Positions 1 to 6,475 of a DNA stretch of 8,744 bases are shown in pieces. The number at the start of each line of letters is the position of its first letter. Position 1 is the first letter of the stretch. Both the position numbers and the translations under genes were made by a program. This DNA comes from Candidatus Desantisiibacteriota bacterium (GTDB lineage: Bacteria; UBA9089; CG2-30-40-21), in assembly GCA_016208205.1 (NCBI GenBank), contig JACQYP010000038.1, forward strand, positions 1-8,744. Reading direction: 5' to 3'. The notes below the pieces were generated by a model, which worked only from the letters and a program-made list of their open reading frames with translations, did not search any database and was not told the DNA's origin.

Positions 1-23
1 GCTGTTTTTTGAATGGTTTTGTG

Positions 24-57
24 GGTAAGGTAAAAATTTTGAAAATTTTACCTTACC
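24..57. terminator. AT-rich hairpin, possible terminator of an upstream gene
   Basis: Positions 24-35 pair perfectly with 46-57 (12 bp, GGTAAGG followed by TAAAA), with a 10-nt AT-rich loop. A run of T residues follows at 61-66 but is separated from the stem by a few bases, so it is a weak intrinsic terminator at best. It would end transcription from a gene lying before the window. Nothing else is recognisable between 58 and 219. Confidence 0.3.
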
Positions 58-219
58 AATAATTTTTTCAAAAAAGTAACTTTTTTTTCTGAGAATCAAG
101 TTCCCGCTTTGATTGGATATCAATAGATGAAAAACTCATCAGTTGCTTATATCGAATATTCAGTTTAGCCACGAATTGTACGAATGTAATCGGTACGGAA
201 TGCTGAAATCGGAAAAAAA

Positions 220-368
220 TGTAATAGGTCAGTGAACGGTAGGAAAACTACCAACCCGTCATTGCGAGCGACCGAAGGAAGCGAAGCAATCTTAACACAT
301 GAGATTGCTTCGTCGCAGTAGCTCCTCGTAATGACGCTCTGGTGCCTACCGTTTACTGACCTATTACA
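220..368. mobile_element. MITE-like inverted-repeat element
   Basis: The ends 220-243 and 345-368 are inverted repeats of 24 bp with a single mismatch (GTAATAGGTCAG...). Inside is a second nested pair: a GTCATTGCGAG block near 258-268 faces its near-complement at 325-336, and GAAGCAATCT at 283-292 faces AGATTGCTTC at 302-311. The whole 149 bp can fold into one long hairpin. The inner GTCATTGCGAG / GAAGCAATCT pair is a widespread dispersed-repeat motif in bacterial genomes. A-rich tracts flank both ends (213-219 and 369-374) and may be a target duplication. The element has no transposase and codes for nothing; the minus-strand reading frame across it is a by-product of the palindrome. Confidence 0.75.
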
Positions 369-386
369 AAAAAACAAAAATTTTAC

Positions 387-416
387 TTGACAACACCGTT
401 TTTATAGGTATATAAT
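387..416 (+). promoter_or_regulatory. Strong sigma70-type promoter of the hyf/ehr operon
   Basis: A perfect -35 hexamer TTGACA (387-392) and a perfect -10 hexamer TATAAT (411-416) are separated by 18 bp. Transcription would start near 422-424, leaving a leader of about 120 nt before hyfB at 546. The promoter begins 18 bp after the MITE-like element, so that element may have altered upstream control. No operator palindrome is evident next to it. Confidence 0.7.
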
Positions 417-545
417 ATATACTCAAGTAGAAATTAGAAAATCTGTGGAATCTGCGTCAAAAAAAATAAAGAAAGAAGGAGGTAGTGATAAAAACTGGGA
501 ACCCTGTAGCGTCTTCATAGTGTAAGAGGGTTTTCAGTAAAAAAA
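417..545 (+). other. Leader region of hyfB with an orphan Shine-Dalgarno
   Basis: The segment between the promoter and hyfB contains a near-perfect ribosome-binding sequence, AAGGAGG at 476-482, but no start codon at normal spacing. A GTG at 485 opens an 11-codon frame ending at 520, with only 2 nt between the site and the start. The hyfB ATG at 546 has instead a weaker GAGGG (526-530) 15 nt upstream. The region may hold a leader peptide or simply a displaced site. No stable attenuator hairpin or riboswitch was recognised. Confidence 0.3.
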
Positions 546-2585
546 ATGATAGTTACTCCATTTACATTAGCATCTTCCTCAATTTATTTCATTCTATTTA
601 TCGCTTTTCTGATTGTACCACTATTCCTGAGATGGCAAAGAACGCTTATCTTTGTTTCCTTCCCACTTATGGCGATAGCTTGTTTGATATTTGTTATTGC
701 CGGAATATGGTCAATGATCAGTGGTACTCTTGAATCAAGGATATTAATTATTGGTTTACCGGACTTACCCTTTCATTTAAGGCTTGACCCCTTATCCGGT
801 TTCTTCCTTGTGGTAATCGGGCTTCTTGGTTTTTTTGTCTCCATCTATTCTGCCGGCTATTGCCAGATATTTCTAAAACACCGCTCTGTCACACGATTAA
901 TCGTATTCTATTGCCTCTTCATTCTGGGAATGTTTCTGGTTGTCCTTGCAGATGATGCCTTCATCTTTTTAACAGCATGGGAAATTATGGCTGCATCTTC
1001 ATACTTTCTGGTAATGTATGAGGATGAACTATCGGAAAACAGGAAGGCGGCATTTCTTTACTTAGTTGTTGCCCATGTTGGGGCTATTGCCATATTATTA
1101 TCCTTTGGGTTAATGGCCGGTTTGTCAAGTGGTTTTGAAGGTTTTAACGGATATACCTTTGATGCTATGCGTAAGGCTGAATTTCCGATTGAATGGGCAA
1201 GTGTTGCCTTTTTGTTGGCATTCTCAGGGTTTGGGGCAAAAGCGGGTATAATTCCCCTTCATGTCTGGCTGCCGGAGGCTCATCCTGTTGCCCCATCGAA
1301 TGTCTCTGCCCTGATGAGCGGGGTGATGATCAAGACAGCCATTTATGGGATAGTTCGGATTACCTTTGACATTATTGGAGACTTCCCCTGGTGGTGGGGT
1401 GCGATTGTTCTGATATTCGGACTGCTGTCTGCGATTATGGGTGTGCTTTATGCCCTTATGCAGCATGACCTGAAAAGACTGCTTGCCTACCATTCTGTAG
1501 AAAATATAGGTATTAGTCTCATTGGTATTGAACTGGCCATGATCTTTGCATCCTCTCATTTGCCTGTCCTTGCCAGTCTTGCCCTTATTGCCGGGATGTA
1601 TCATACCCTCAATCATGCCATATTTAAGGGACTTTTGTTTATGGGTGCCGGCTGTGTGCTTCATTCTACGCACAAAAAGGATATGGAGGAAATGGGCGGG
1701 CTGATCCATAAAATGCCATGGACTGCTGCCCTTTTCCTTGTAGGATGTGTCTCGATTTCTGCACTCCCTCCCTTTAATGGATTTGTCTCTGAATGGCTCA
1801 CATTCCAGGCATTTCTTCTTTCCCCATCGCTTCAGGGACACTTTCTTAATCTGCTTATTCCGCTGGGTGCTGCCATACTTGCCCTTACCGGTGCACTTGC
1901 CGCAGCCTGTTTTGTCAAGGCATTCGGGGTAACATTCCTGGGACACTATCGAGGTCATCATAATCCTCATATTCACGAAGTAGGCTGGTTTATGCGGATT
2001 GGGATGATCCTGCCGGCTATTATGTGTTTTATCCTCGGTATCATACCAACTGTAGTTATAGAGTGGTTAGATATACTTCCAGTTACCCTGATAGGTGCTG
2101 ATATTGCCCAAACTGCCGGCAGCTTTGGCTGGTTATGGCTTACCCCTATCAGTTGGCAGAGGGCATCTTATTCCGGATGTATTTTCTTTGGATGTCTTTG
2201 CACATTCGTCGGGATGACCTATCTTTTTCTCCACATTCGCAAGAGAGCCATACATAGAGCACCACTCTGGGACTGTGGCTTTGAAAAGATAACCTCAAGA
2301 ATGCAGTATAATGCTACATCCTTTTCCATGCCTATCCGCAGGATATTTGGATTTCTTTTCAACATCAGGGAAGAGGTAATGACAACGACCTTAAAGGGTG
2401 GTGGTCAGGGGTTGCATTACCGGCTCAGGATACGGGATCGTTTCTGGGACTGGATGTATAAACCTATAATTGAGAGCAGCTTCTGGATATCCCGCAAACT
2501 TGGAAAGCTTCAACATGGAAATATCCAGTTTTATCTTATTTATTCTTTTGTTACTATTATTGTGTTGTTGTTGTTTTTGAGGTAA
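546..2585 (+). CDS. hyfB: HyfB-type antiporter-like membrane subunit (NuoL/MrpA family)
   Basis: A 679-residue, very hydrophobic protein with about 15-17 membrane segments, matching the length of hydrogenase-4 / formate-hydrogenlyase subunit B. It belongs to the proton-conducting transporter family shared with complex I NuoL/M/N and Mrp antiporters, and should form part of the ion-translocating arm in the cytoplasmic membrane. The expected charged membrane residues are present: Glu146 in the AWE motif of the TM5 region, Lys232 and His239 in the GAKAGIIPLHVWLPEAH block, and the later QHDLKRLLAYHSVENIG motif. A hydrophilic stretch near residues 575-640 precedes a final membrane segment. ATG 546 is the only start after an in-frame stop at 507. 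It is the first gene of the operon, 72 bp before hyfC. The alternative names are EhrA or NuoL-like subunit; the family is certain, the exact complex is inferred from the neighbours. Confidence 0.95.
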   Translation: MIVTPFTLASSSIYFILFIAFLIVPLFLRWQRTLIFVSFPLMAIACLIFVIAGIWSMISGTLESRILIIGLPDLPFHLRLDPLSGFFLVVIGLLGFFVSIYSAGYCQIFLKHRSVTRLIVFYCLFILGMFLVVLADDAFIFLTAWEIMAASSYFLVMYEDELSENRKAAFLYLVVAHVGAIAILLSFGLMAGLSSGFEGFNGYTFDAMRKAEFPIEWASVAFLLAFSGFGAKAGIIPLHVWLPEAHPVAPSNVSALMSGVMIKTAIYGIVRITFDIIGDFPWWWGAIVLIFGLLSAIMGVLYALMQHDLKRLLAYHSVENIGISLIGIELAMIFASSHLPVLASLALIAGMYHTLNHAIFKGLLFMGAGCVLHSTHKKDMEEMGGLIHKMPWTAALFLVGCVSISALPPFNGFVSEWLTFQAFLLSPSLQGHFLNLLIPLGAAILALTGALAAACFVKAFGVTFLGHYRGHHNPHIHEVGWFMRIGMILPAIMCFILGIIPTVVIEWLDILPVTLIGADIAQTAGSFGWLWLTPISWQRASYSGCIFFGCLCTFVGMTYLFLHIRKRAIHRAPLWDCGFEKITSRMQYNATSFSMPIRRIFGFLFNIREEVMTTTLKGGGQGLHYRLRIRDRFWDWMYKPIIESSFWISRKLGKLQHGNIQFYLIYSFVTIIVLLLFLR

Positions 2586-2586
2586 G

Positions 2587-2641
2587 CAGTCAGCGGTCAG
2601 CAGTCAGATAAAGAATGATCTGAAGCTGATGGCTGATAGCT
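2587..2641. repeat. Heptamer-repeat palindrome A, between hyfB and hyfC
   Basis: Immediately after the hyfB stop lie three 7-bp units (CAGTCAG, CGGTCAG, CAGTCAG at 2587-2607), then a 12-nt AT-rich loop, then inverted units (CTGAAG, CTGATGG, CTGATAG, 2620-2639). The two sides can pair over about 24 bp with several mismatches and one gap. It fills almost the entire spacer and would form a hairpin in the operon mRNA. Its architecture matches the repeats after hyfC and hyfG although the unit sequence differs. Confidence 0.7.
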
Positions 2642-2657
2642 AAAAAAGGTGAACAAA

Positions 2658-3599
2658 ATGTACCCATACATCATAGAAATAATCCAGATTATTATTGTCC
2701 TCTTACTTGCCCCTGTTTTTGTGGGCTGGATACGGTGTCTTAAATGCTGGGTTCAGGGTCGTTCTGCCCCTGGATTGTTGCAGCCATTGAGGGATATTGT
2801 CAAGCTCTTTGGTAAGGATATAATCCTGGCTGAAAACGCCTCATGGATATTCCGTTTTACACCCTATCTTGTATTTAGTGTCTGTATCTTAGCCGGGGGG
2901 ATTATTCCCATACTTTTCAAGGATTTACCCCTCTGTGCCACAGCGGATGTCATTGCCTTAGTGGCATTATTTGCTCTATCCAGATTTTTCACTGCTTTAG
3001 CTGGAATGGATATTGGCACTGCCTTTGGCGGGATGGGTTCAAGCAGGGAGATGATGATCGCCTCATTGGCTGAGCCGGCAATGCTTATGTCCATCTTTAC
3101 CGTCTCACTGATTAGCCAGTCCACATCCCTGTCTCAGATGACACAGGTAATTATCTACCAAAGGCTGCTTATTCAGCCATCAATGGCTTTTGCCTTAGTG
3201 GCATTTATCTTGATTGTTATCGCTGAAACAGGAAGGATACCAGTAGATAATCCATCGACCCATCTTGAGCTGACCATGATCCATGAGGCAATGATTCTGG
3301 AGTATTCCGGAAGGCATTTAGCCCTTATAGAGTGGGCCGGCATGTTAAAGCTCTTTCTTTTTACAACTATTGGTATCGCCGTCTTTTTCCCCTGGGGGAT
3401 TGCCTCGTCAGGCAGTATAATAGATGTCCTGCTATCGATTGCTTCCTTAATCATAAAGCTTGGAATTGTCGGGATCAGTATTGTTCTTATAGAAACCGGC
3501 TTAGCAAAGATGAGGATATTCCGTGTCCCTGAGTTTCTGGGAATTGCGTTTATGTTTGCAACATTGGGGATGCTGTCGTATTTTATATTGGAGAAATAA
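2658..3599 (+). CDS. hyfC: HyfC / NuoH-like membrane subunit
   Basis: A 313-residue protein with about 8 membrane segments, homologous to HyfC/HycD of group 4 hydrogenases and to NuoH of complex I. It links the peripheral electron-transfer module to the antiporter-like subunits and lines the entry of the quinone/ion-coupling channel. Family signatures are visible: GRSAPGLLQPLRDIVKLFGK near residues 35-55, AETGRIPVDNPSTHLELTMIH near 190-209 and the glutamates Glu204 and Glu210 of the ELTMIHEAM loop. ATG 2658 was chosen because AAGGTGA (2646-2652) lies 5 nt upstream; an in-frame GTG at 2649 overlaps that site and would add three residues. The length is normal and the frame intact. It could equally be called EhrB. 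Confidence 0.94.
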   Translation: MYPYIIEIIQIIIVLLLAPVFVGWIRCLKCWVQGRSAPGLLQPLRDIVKLFGKDIILAENASWIFRFTPYLVFSVCILAGGIIPILFKDLPLCATADVIALVALFALSRFFTALAGMDIGTAFGGMGSSREMMIASLAEPAMLMSIFTVSLISQSTSLSQMTQVIIYQRLLIQPSMAFALVAFILIVIAETGRIPVDNPSTHLELTMIHEAMILEYSGRHLALIEWAGMLKLFLFTTIGIAVFFPWGIASSGSIIDVLLSIASLIIKLGIVGISIVLIETGLAKMRIFRVPEFLGIAFMFATLGMLSYFILEK

Positions 3600-3605
3600 G
3601 GGAAA

Positions 3606-3685
3606 GTTGTAGGTTGTAGGTTGTGGGTTGTAGGTTGTAGGTTGTAGTCGTCGTAACTTATAACTTACAACTTACAACTTACAAC
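3606..3685. repeat. Heptamer-repeat palindrome B, between hyfC and hyfE
   Basis: Six tandem 7-bp units (GTTGTAG x5 and one GTTGTGG) run from 3606 to 3647. After a short linker they face four inverted units (AACTTAT, then AACTTAC x3) from 3655 to 3682 plus AAC. Each unit pair mismatches in DNA at one position, G opposite T, which is an allowed G-U pair in RNA, so a hairpin of about 28 bp would form in the operon mRNA. It begins 7 nt after the hyfC stop codon and occupies most of the 118-bp spacer. Confidence 0.8.
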
Positions 3686-3717
3686 ATATAACAACATATT
3701 CAAATTGGAGAATCATC

Positions 3718-4383
3718 ATGTCTATGTCTCTATTAGCACAAATAAATAAAGATTTTGCCGCCCTTATCCTCCTGACATCTTTTGGGCTTCTTGTACAGAG
3801 GAGGATATATGCTCTCCTGCTTCTGTTCGCCTGGCAGGGGTTATTCCTTTCCATCAGTACGGCAATAGTTGGTTTTGTGGCTGGGGCATATCATCTCTAT
3901 ATAGCCGCTATCCTGACCCTGCTCCTGAAGGTTATTCTCATCCCCTATGTTATACATATCCTTATCCATCGCTTACAGATCTATAAAGAGGTAGAAAATC
4001 TGACAAATATTCCCTTGATCATGTTGATTGGTATTGCCTTAGTTATATTTTCATATCATTTAACCACACCTATCCGGGAGTTATCTACCCTGATGACCCG
4101 TTCCACGATTGCGGTTGCCTTAGCTACGGTTATGCTTGGGCTTTTGATGATGATTACCCGCAGGCATGCAGTAACACAGGTTATAGGATTTCTGGCTCTG
4201 GAAAATGGGCTCTTTTTTGCGGCAACGAGCACCACCTACGGTATGCCGTTTGTGGTTGAGCTTGGTGTTGCCCTTGATATACTGATAGCTGCGTTTATCT
4301 TCGGCATCTTCTTTTTCCATATTCGTGACACCTTTGATAGTTTAGATATAGAGCAGATGTCAAAATTAAGGGAGGAGGAGTAA
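3718..4383 (+). CDS. hyfE: HyfE membrane subunit (NuoK-like C-terminal half)
   Basis: A 221-residue protein of about 6-7 membrane segments, close to the 216 residues usual for HyfE. HyfE-type subunits occupy the place of NuoK (and part of NuoJ) in the proton pathway of the membrane arm. The C-terminal half shows the NuoK-like acidic residues Glu162 (LALENG) and Glu181 (VVELGVALD), and ends in a hydrophilic tail. ATG 3718 is preceded by GGAG at 3707-3710 with 7 nt spacing. Its final codons (GGAGGAGGAG, 4371-4380) double as the ribosome-binding site of hyfF, only 5 bp after its stop, which implies translational coupling. The frame is intact. The equivalent in Ehr operons is EhrC. Confidence 0.92.
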   Translation: MSMSLLAQINKDFAALILLTSFGLLVQRRIYALLLLFAWQGLFLSISTAIVGFVAGAYHLYIAAILTLLLKVILIPYVIHILIHRLQIYKEVENLTNIPLIMLIGIALVIFSYHLTTPIRELSTLMTRSTIAVALATVMLGLLMMITRRHAVTQVIGFLALENGLFFAATSTTYGMPFVVELGVALDILIAAFIFGIFFFHIRDTFDSLDIEQMSKLREEE

Positions 4384-4388
4384 AAACA

Positions 4389-5345
4389 ATGATCTTGCTC
4401 ATCTTACTTGGCATATCCCTTTTTTCAGCAATAGTCCTTGCCTTTGTTGGTGACAGGAAGTTTGCCCCGGAGATAAATATCCTTGGCTCTACTTCAACCT
4501 TTGGGGCAGGTATAGCCCTGGCATTGCAAGTCTATCTTCATGGTCAGATTATTGCCGGTGGGAAATTCTTCTTTGTTGATGCCTTTAATGTCTATCTGGC
4601 GACTCTTACCACCTTTGTTTCTATGACTACGGCCATCTTCAGCCGAAGATATATGCGATGGGAAAGGGAGCATGGCCGGATAGGCAAACATGGAATGCGT
4701 TTTTACCATGCCATGTTTCAACTTTTTATCTTTGCCATGTTGCTTGCCCTTTTGACAAACAATGTTGGTGTACTCTGGATAGCCATGGAGCTTGCCACCC
4801 TGTCAACGGTTTTATTGGTATCCCTGTATCGCAGTCCAACAGCTATTGAAGCGGCATGGAAATACTTTATTCTTTGTGGGGTAGGGATTGCCCAGGCATT
4901 ATTTGGGACAGTACTTCTCTACTTTGCTGCAGAACGGGTTCTGGGTGCAGGTGGTGAGGCACTGCTCTGGACAAACTTAAGTATGGTCAGTGATAAGCTT
5001 GAACCAACTATTCTTTCGTTGGCATTTGTGTTTTTAATGGTTGGATACGGCACAAAGATCGGGCTTGTCCCTTTGCACAACTGGCTCCCGGATGCTCACA
5101 GTGAAGGACCGACACCGATATCGGCTGTCCTTTCAGGGCTTCTCTTAAATGTTGCCCTCTATGCCCTGGTGCGGTGTAAAATTCTTGTTGATGGATCAAC
5201 CGGTACACATCAGGCTGGATATATCATGATGGGGTTTGGCTTGCTGTCTATCCTTGTTGCGGCTTTTTCCCTTTTAAGGCAGAAGGATATAAAACGGCTG
5301 TTTGCTTATTCATCCATAGAGCATATGGGAGGCAGAAGGATATAA
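4389..5345 (+). CDS. hyfF: HyfF antiporter-like subunit, N-terminal part of a frame-broken gene
   Basis: These 318 residues are the first two thirds of a NuoN/NuoL-type proton-channel subunit. Visible signatures are Glu134 in the AMELATLS membrane helix, Lys158 in AAWKYF, Lys223 in YGTKIGLVPLHNWLPDAH, and the final DIKRLFAYSSIEHMG motif. Reading then runs into the second copy of a 53-bp tandem duplication and stops after GRRI. Without one copy the frame continues into 5378-5881 to give a single protein of 479 residues, normal for HyfF. The start is well supported by GGAGGAGG inside the end of hyfE. As read, the product would lack the C-terminal helices and would probably not assemble. Whether the lesion is real in the organism or an assembly error cannot be told here. 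Confidence 0.88.
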   Translation: MILLILLGISLFSAIVLAFVGDRKFAPEINILGSTSTFGAGIALALQVYLHGQIIAGGKFFFVDAFNVYLATLTTFVSMTTAIFSRRYMRWEREHGRIGKHGMRFYHAMFQLFIFAMLLALLTNNVGVLWIAMELATLSTVLLVSLYRSPTAIEAAWKYFILCGVGIAQALFGTVLLYFAAERVLGAGGEALLWTNLSMVSDKLEPTILSLAFVFLMVGYGTKIGLVPLHNWLPDAHSEGPTPISAVLSGLLLNVALYALVRCKILVDGSTGTHQAGYIMMGFGLLSILVAAFSLLRQKDIKRLFAYSSIEHMGGRRI

Positions 5346-5382
5346 AACGGCTGTTTGCTTATTCATCCATAGAGCATATGGG
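5277..5382 (+). repeat. Perfect 53-bp tandem duplication inside hyfF
   Basis: Bases 5277-5329 and 5330-5382 are identical over 53 bp, beginning AGGCAGAAGG and ending AGAGCATATGGG, with no spacer. The copies encode the conserved QKDIKRLFAYSSIEHMG motif. Because 53 is not a multiple of three, the duplication shifts the reading frame by two bases and places a stop at 5343-5345. Deleting either copy joins the two hyfF parts exactly. Complete identity points to a recent event or an artefact. Confidence 0.97.
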
Positions 5383-5881
5383 GATAGCTACCTTTGCCTT
5401 TGGGCTTGGCGGGCAGATAGCTACCTTTGGTGCCCTTCTCCATATGCTGGTTCACAGCCTGACAAAGTCCTCGATATTCTTTACCGTGGGTCATGCCTCT
5501 CAGATGCATGAGAGCCAGGAGATGGATAAGATAAAAGGGCTTTTCCGAGGTAATCCCTTAGTTGGCTGGGGGCTTATATTTGGGGTTATGGCCATAGTCG
5601 GTATGCCGCCCTTTGGTGTTTTTACCAGTGAATTTCTGATATTGACCGCAACCATGAAGGATGCACCCCTTTTGACACCCTTGTTCTTGATTGGTCTTGG
5701 GGTAGCCTTTGCCGCCCTTTTCAGAAGGGTTGCACCCATGGTTGCAGGACCGATTCCATCTATTCAGAAACCACTAAAAGCTGCCCATGTGCCGGTGCTG
5801 TTACATCTGATTATAGTCCTTGTTCTCGGTTTATATATGCCGAAATTTCTGTCCCAATGGTTTCATTCAGCCATAAAGTAG
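5378..5881 (+). CDS. hyfF: HyfF antiporter-like subunit, C-terminal part of a frame-broken gene
   Basis: This frame of 167 residues continues the HyfF protein after the duplication. It holds the membrane helix with LHMLVHSLTKSSIFF, the HASQM...KIKGL loop and the family motif VGMPPFGVFTSEFLIL, then the last three or so membrane segments. The ATG at 5378 is an internal methionine of the intact protein (EHMG) and has no convincing ribosome-binding site, so independent translation is unlikely. The TAG stop lies within the GTAG flank of a small stem-loop element, so the natural C-terminus may have been altered by that insertion. See the duplication at 5277-5382 for the cause of the break. Confidence 0.88.
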   Translation: MGIATFAFGLGGQIATFGALLHMLVHSLTKSSIFFTVGHASQMHESQEMDKIKGLFRGNPLVGWGLIFGVMAIVGMPPFGVFTSEFLILTATMKDAPLLTPLFLIGLGVAFAALFRRVAPMVAGPIPSIQKPLKAAHVPVLLHLIIVLVLGLYMPKFLSQWFHSAIK

Positions 5882-5900
5882 ACGAAGCGTCCCGCTTCGT
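5878..5900. repeat. Short palindromic element, copy 1, at the hyfF stop codon
   Basis: ACGAAGCG (5882-5889) pairs perfectly with CGCTTCGT (5893-5900) around a 3-nt loop TCC; the flank GTAG supplies the hyfF stop codon. A related copy in the opposite orientation lies at 6038-6060 inside hyfG. The two share the GTAG flank, the stem length and the loop, but differ at two paired positions that change together in both arms. Confidence 0.7.
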
Positions 5901-5935
5901 ATCTTACACATTTAGTACTGCAAAGGAAGCTATCA

Positions 5936-6475
5936 ATGCATACATTAACAGACAATCTAATCGGGATACAAACCAATCCGGATAAGAAACAATATCCGGC
6001 AGATATTCATACCTATCTCGTTGGCAAAGAGTTTTTAACGAGTCGGGACGACTCGTCTACTCCATTCAGGGATGTGGCAAAGGTGATGAAGGCAAGCGGG
6101 GCAAGGCTTGTTGCCCAGTGGGCTACGGATGAAACATTGTTTGCAAGGGGATTTGGGATATATGCCTGCTACGGAAAGGATACAGAATACTTGATTGTTA
6201 AGGCATACATGCCTACAGATGACCCGACATTTCCCAGCCTGACAAAAAAGTTTGCCTCAGCTTATCGTTTTGAACGGCAGATAAACAGCCTGATGGGTGT
6301 TGTGCCTGTAGGACATCCTGATTTGAGACCATGGATAAAGCTTGAGGACTGGCAGGAGAATGTCTATCTCTTAAGAAAGTGCTTTGAGTCTTGCGAAAAG
6401 ATCCCAAGGGTAAAAGGGAAATATCCATGGATAACAGTAGGTGGTGAAGGGGTTTACGAAATACCTGTCGGGTGA
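5936..6475 (+). CDS. hyfG: HyfG large-subunit homologue, N-terminal (NuoC-like) part of a broken gene
   Basis: These 179 residues form the NuoC-like domain that is fused to the NuoD-like hydrogenase large subunit in HycE/HyfG proteins. Family features include FPSLTKKFASAYRFER, the following GVVPVGHPDLRPW motif and the EGVYEIPVG start of the NuoD-like part at the very end. Reading stops at TGA 6473 directly after IPVG, where intact relatives continue with a GPxH...EPGHF segment. Residues 34-43 (LTSRDDSSTP) look like an in-frame insertion coded by a palindromic element. ATG 5936 has AAGGAAG (5923-5929) upstream at good spacing. The domain contacts the small subunit in the peripheral arm. The protein as read is truncated; the rest follows in another frame from about 6468. 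Confidence 0.88.
   Translation: MHTLTDNLIGIQTNPDKKQYPADIHTYLVGKEFLTSRDDSSTPFRDVAKVMKASGARLVAQWATDETLFARGFGIYACYGKDTEYLIVKAYMPTDDPTFPSLTKKFASAYRFERQINSLMGVVPVGHPDLRPWIKLEDWQENVYLLRKCFESCEKIPRVKGKYPWITVGGEGVYEIPVG
6035..6064. repeat. Short palindromic element, copy 2, inserted in frame within hyfG
   Basis: ACGAGTCG (6038-6045) and CGACTCGT (6049-6056) form a perfect 8-bp stem with a GGA loop, followed by CTAC. Read on the minus strand it matches copy 1 at 5878-5900: GTAG flank, 8-bp stem and TCC loop, with compensatory base changes in the stem. The likely insertion of 30 bp (6035-6064) keeps the frame and adds LTSRDDSSTP between KEF and FRDVAKV of the NuoC-like domain. Confidence 0.6.

Noticed and set aside
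165..377. 70-residue minus-strand open frame
   Set aside because: It spans the MITE-like inverted-repeat element and part of the promoter; its coding potential is a by-product of the palindrome.
417..545. Riboswitch or attenuator in the hyfB leader
   Set aside because: No conserved aptamer motif and no terminator/antiterminator pair could be seen in the roughly 120-nt leader.
1224..1976. 250-residue minus-strand open frame inside hyfB
   Set aside because: It lies wholly antisense to conserved NuoL-like sequence, its translation is low in hydrophobic order and resembles no family. It is a shadow of hyfB codon use.
3173..3454. 93-residue minus-strand frame inside hyfC, and similar antisense frames in hyfE and hyfF
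   Set aside because: They overlap well-conserved membrane-protein genes and have no start signals or recognisable products.
3606..3682. CRISPR-like array
   Set aside because: The units are contiguous 7-mers without spacers and they form a hairpin; they have no resemblance to CRISPR repeats of about 23-40 bp.
5325..5380. hyfF split as a genuine two-protein arrangement with a start at 5378
   Set aside because: There is no ribosome-binding site, the ATG is an internal Met of a conserved motif, and the break coincides exactly with a tandem duplication.
6441..6475. Programmed ribosomal frameshift joining the two hyfG frames
   Set aside because: There is no slippery heptamer, and a shift would still leave out 55-60 conserved residues.
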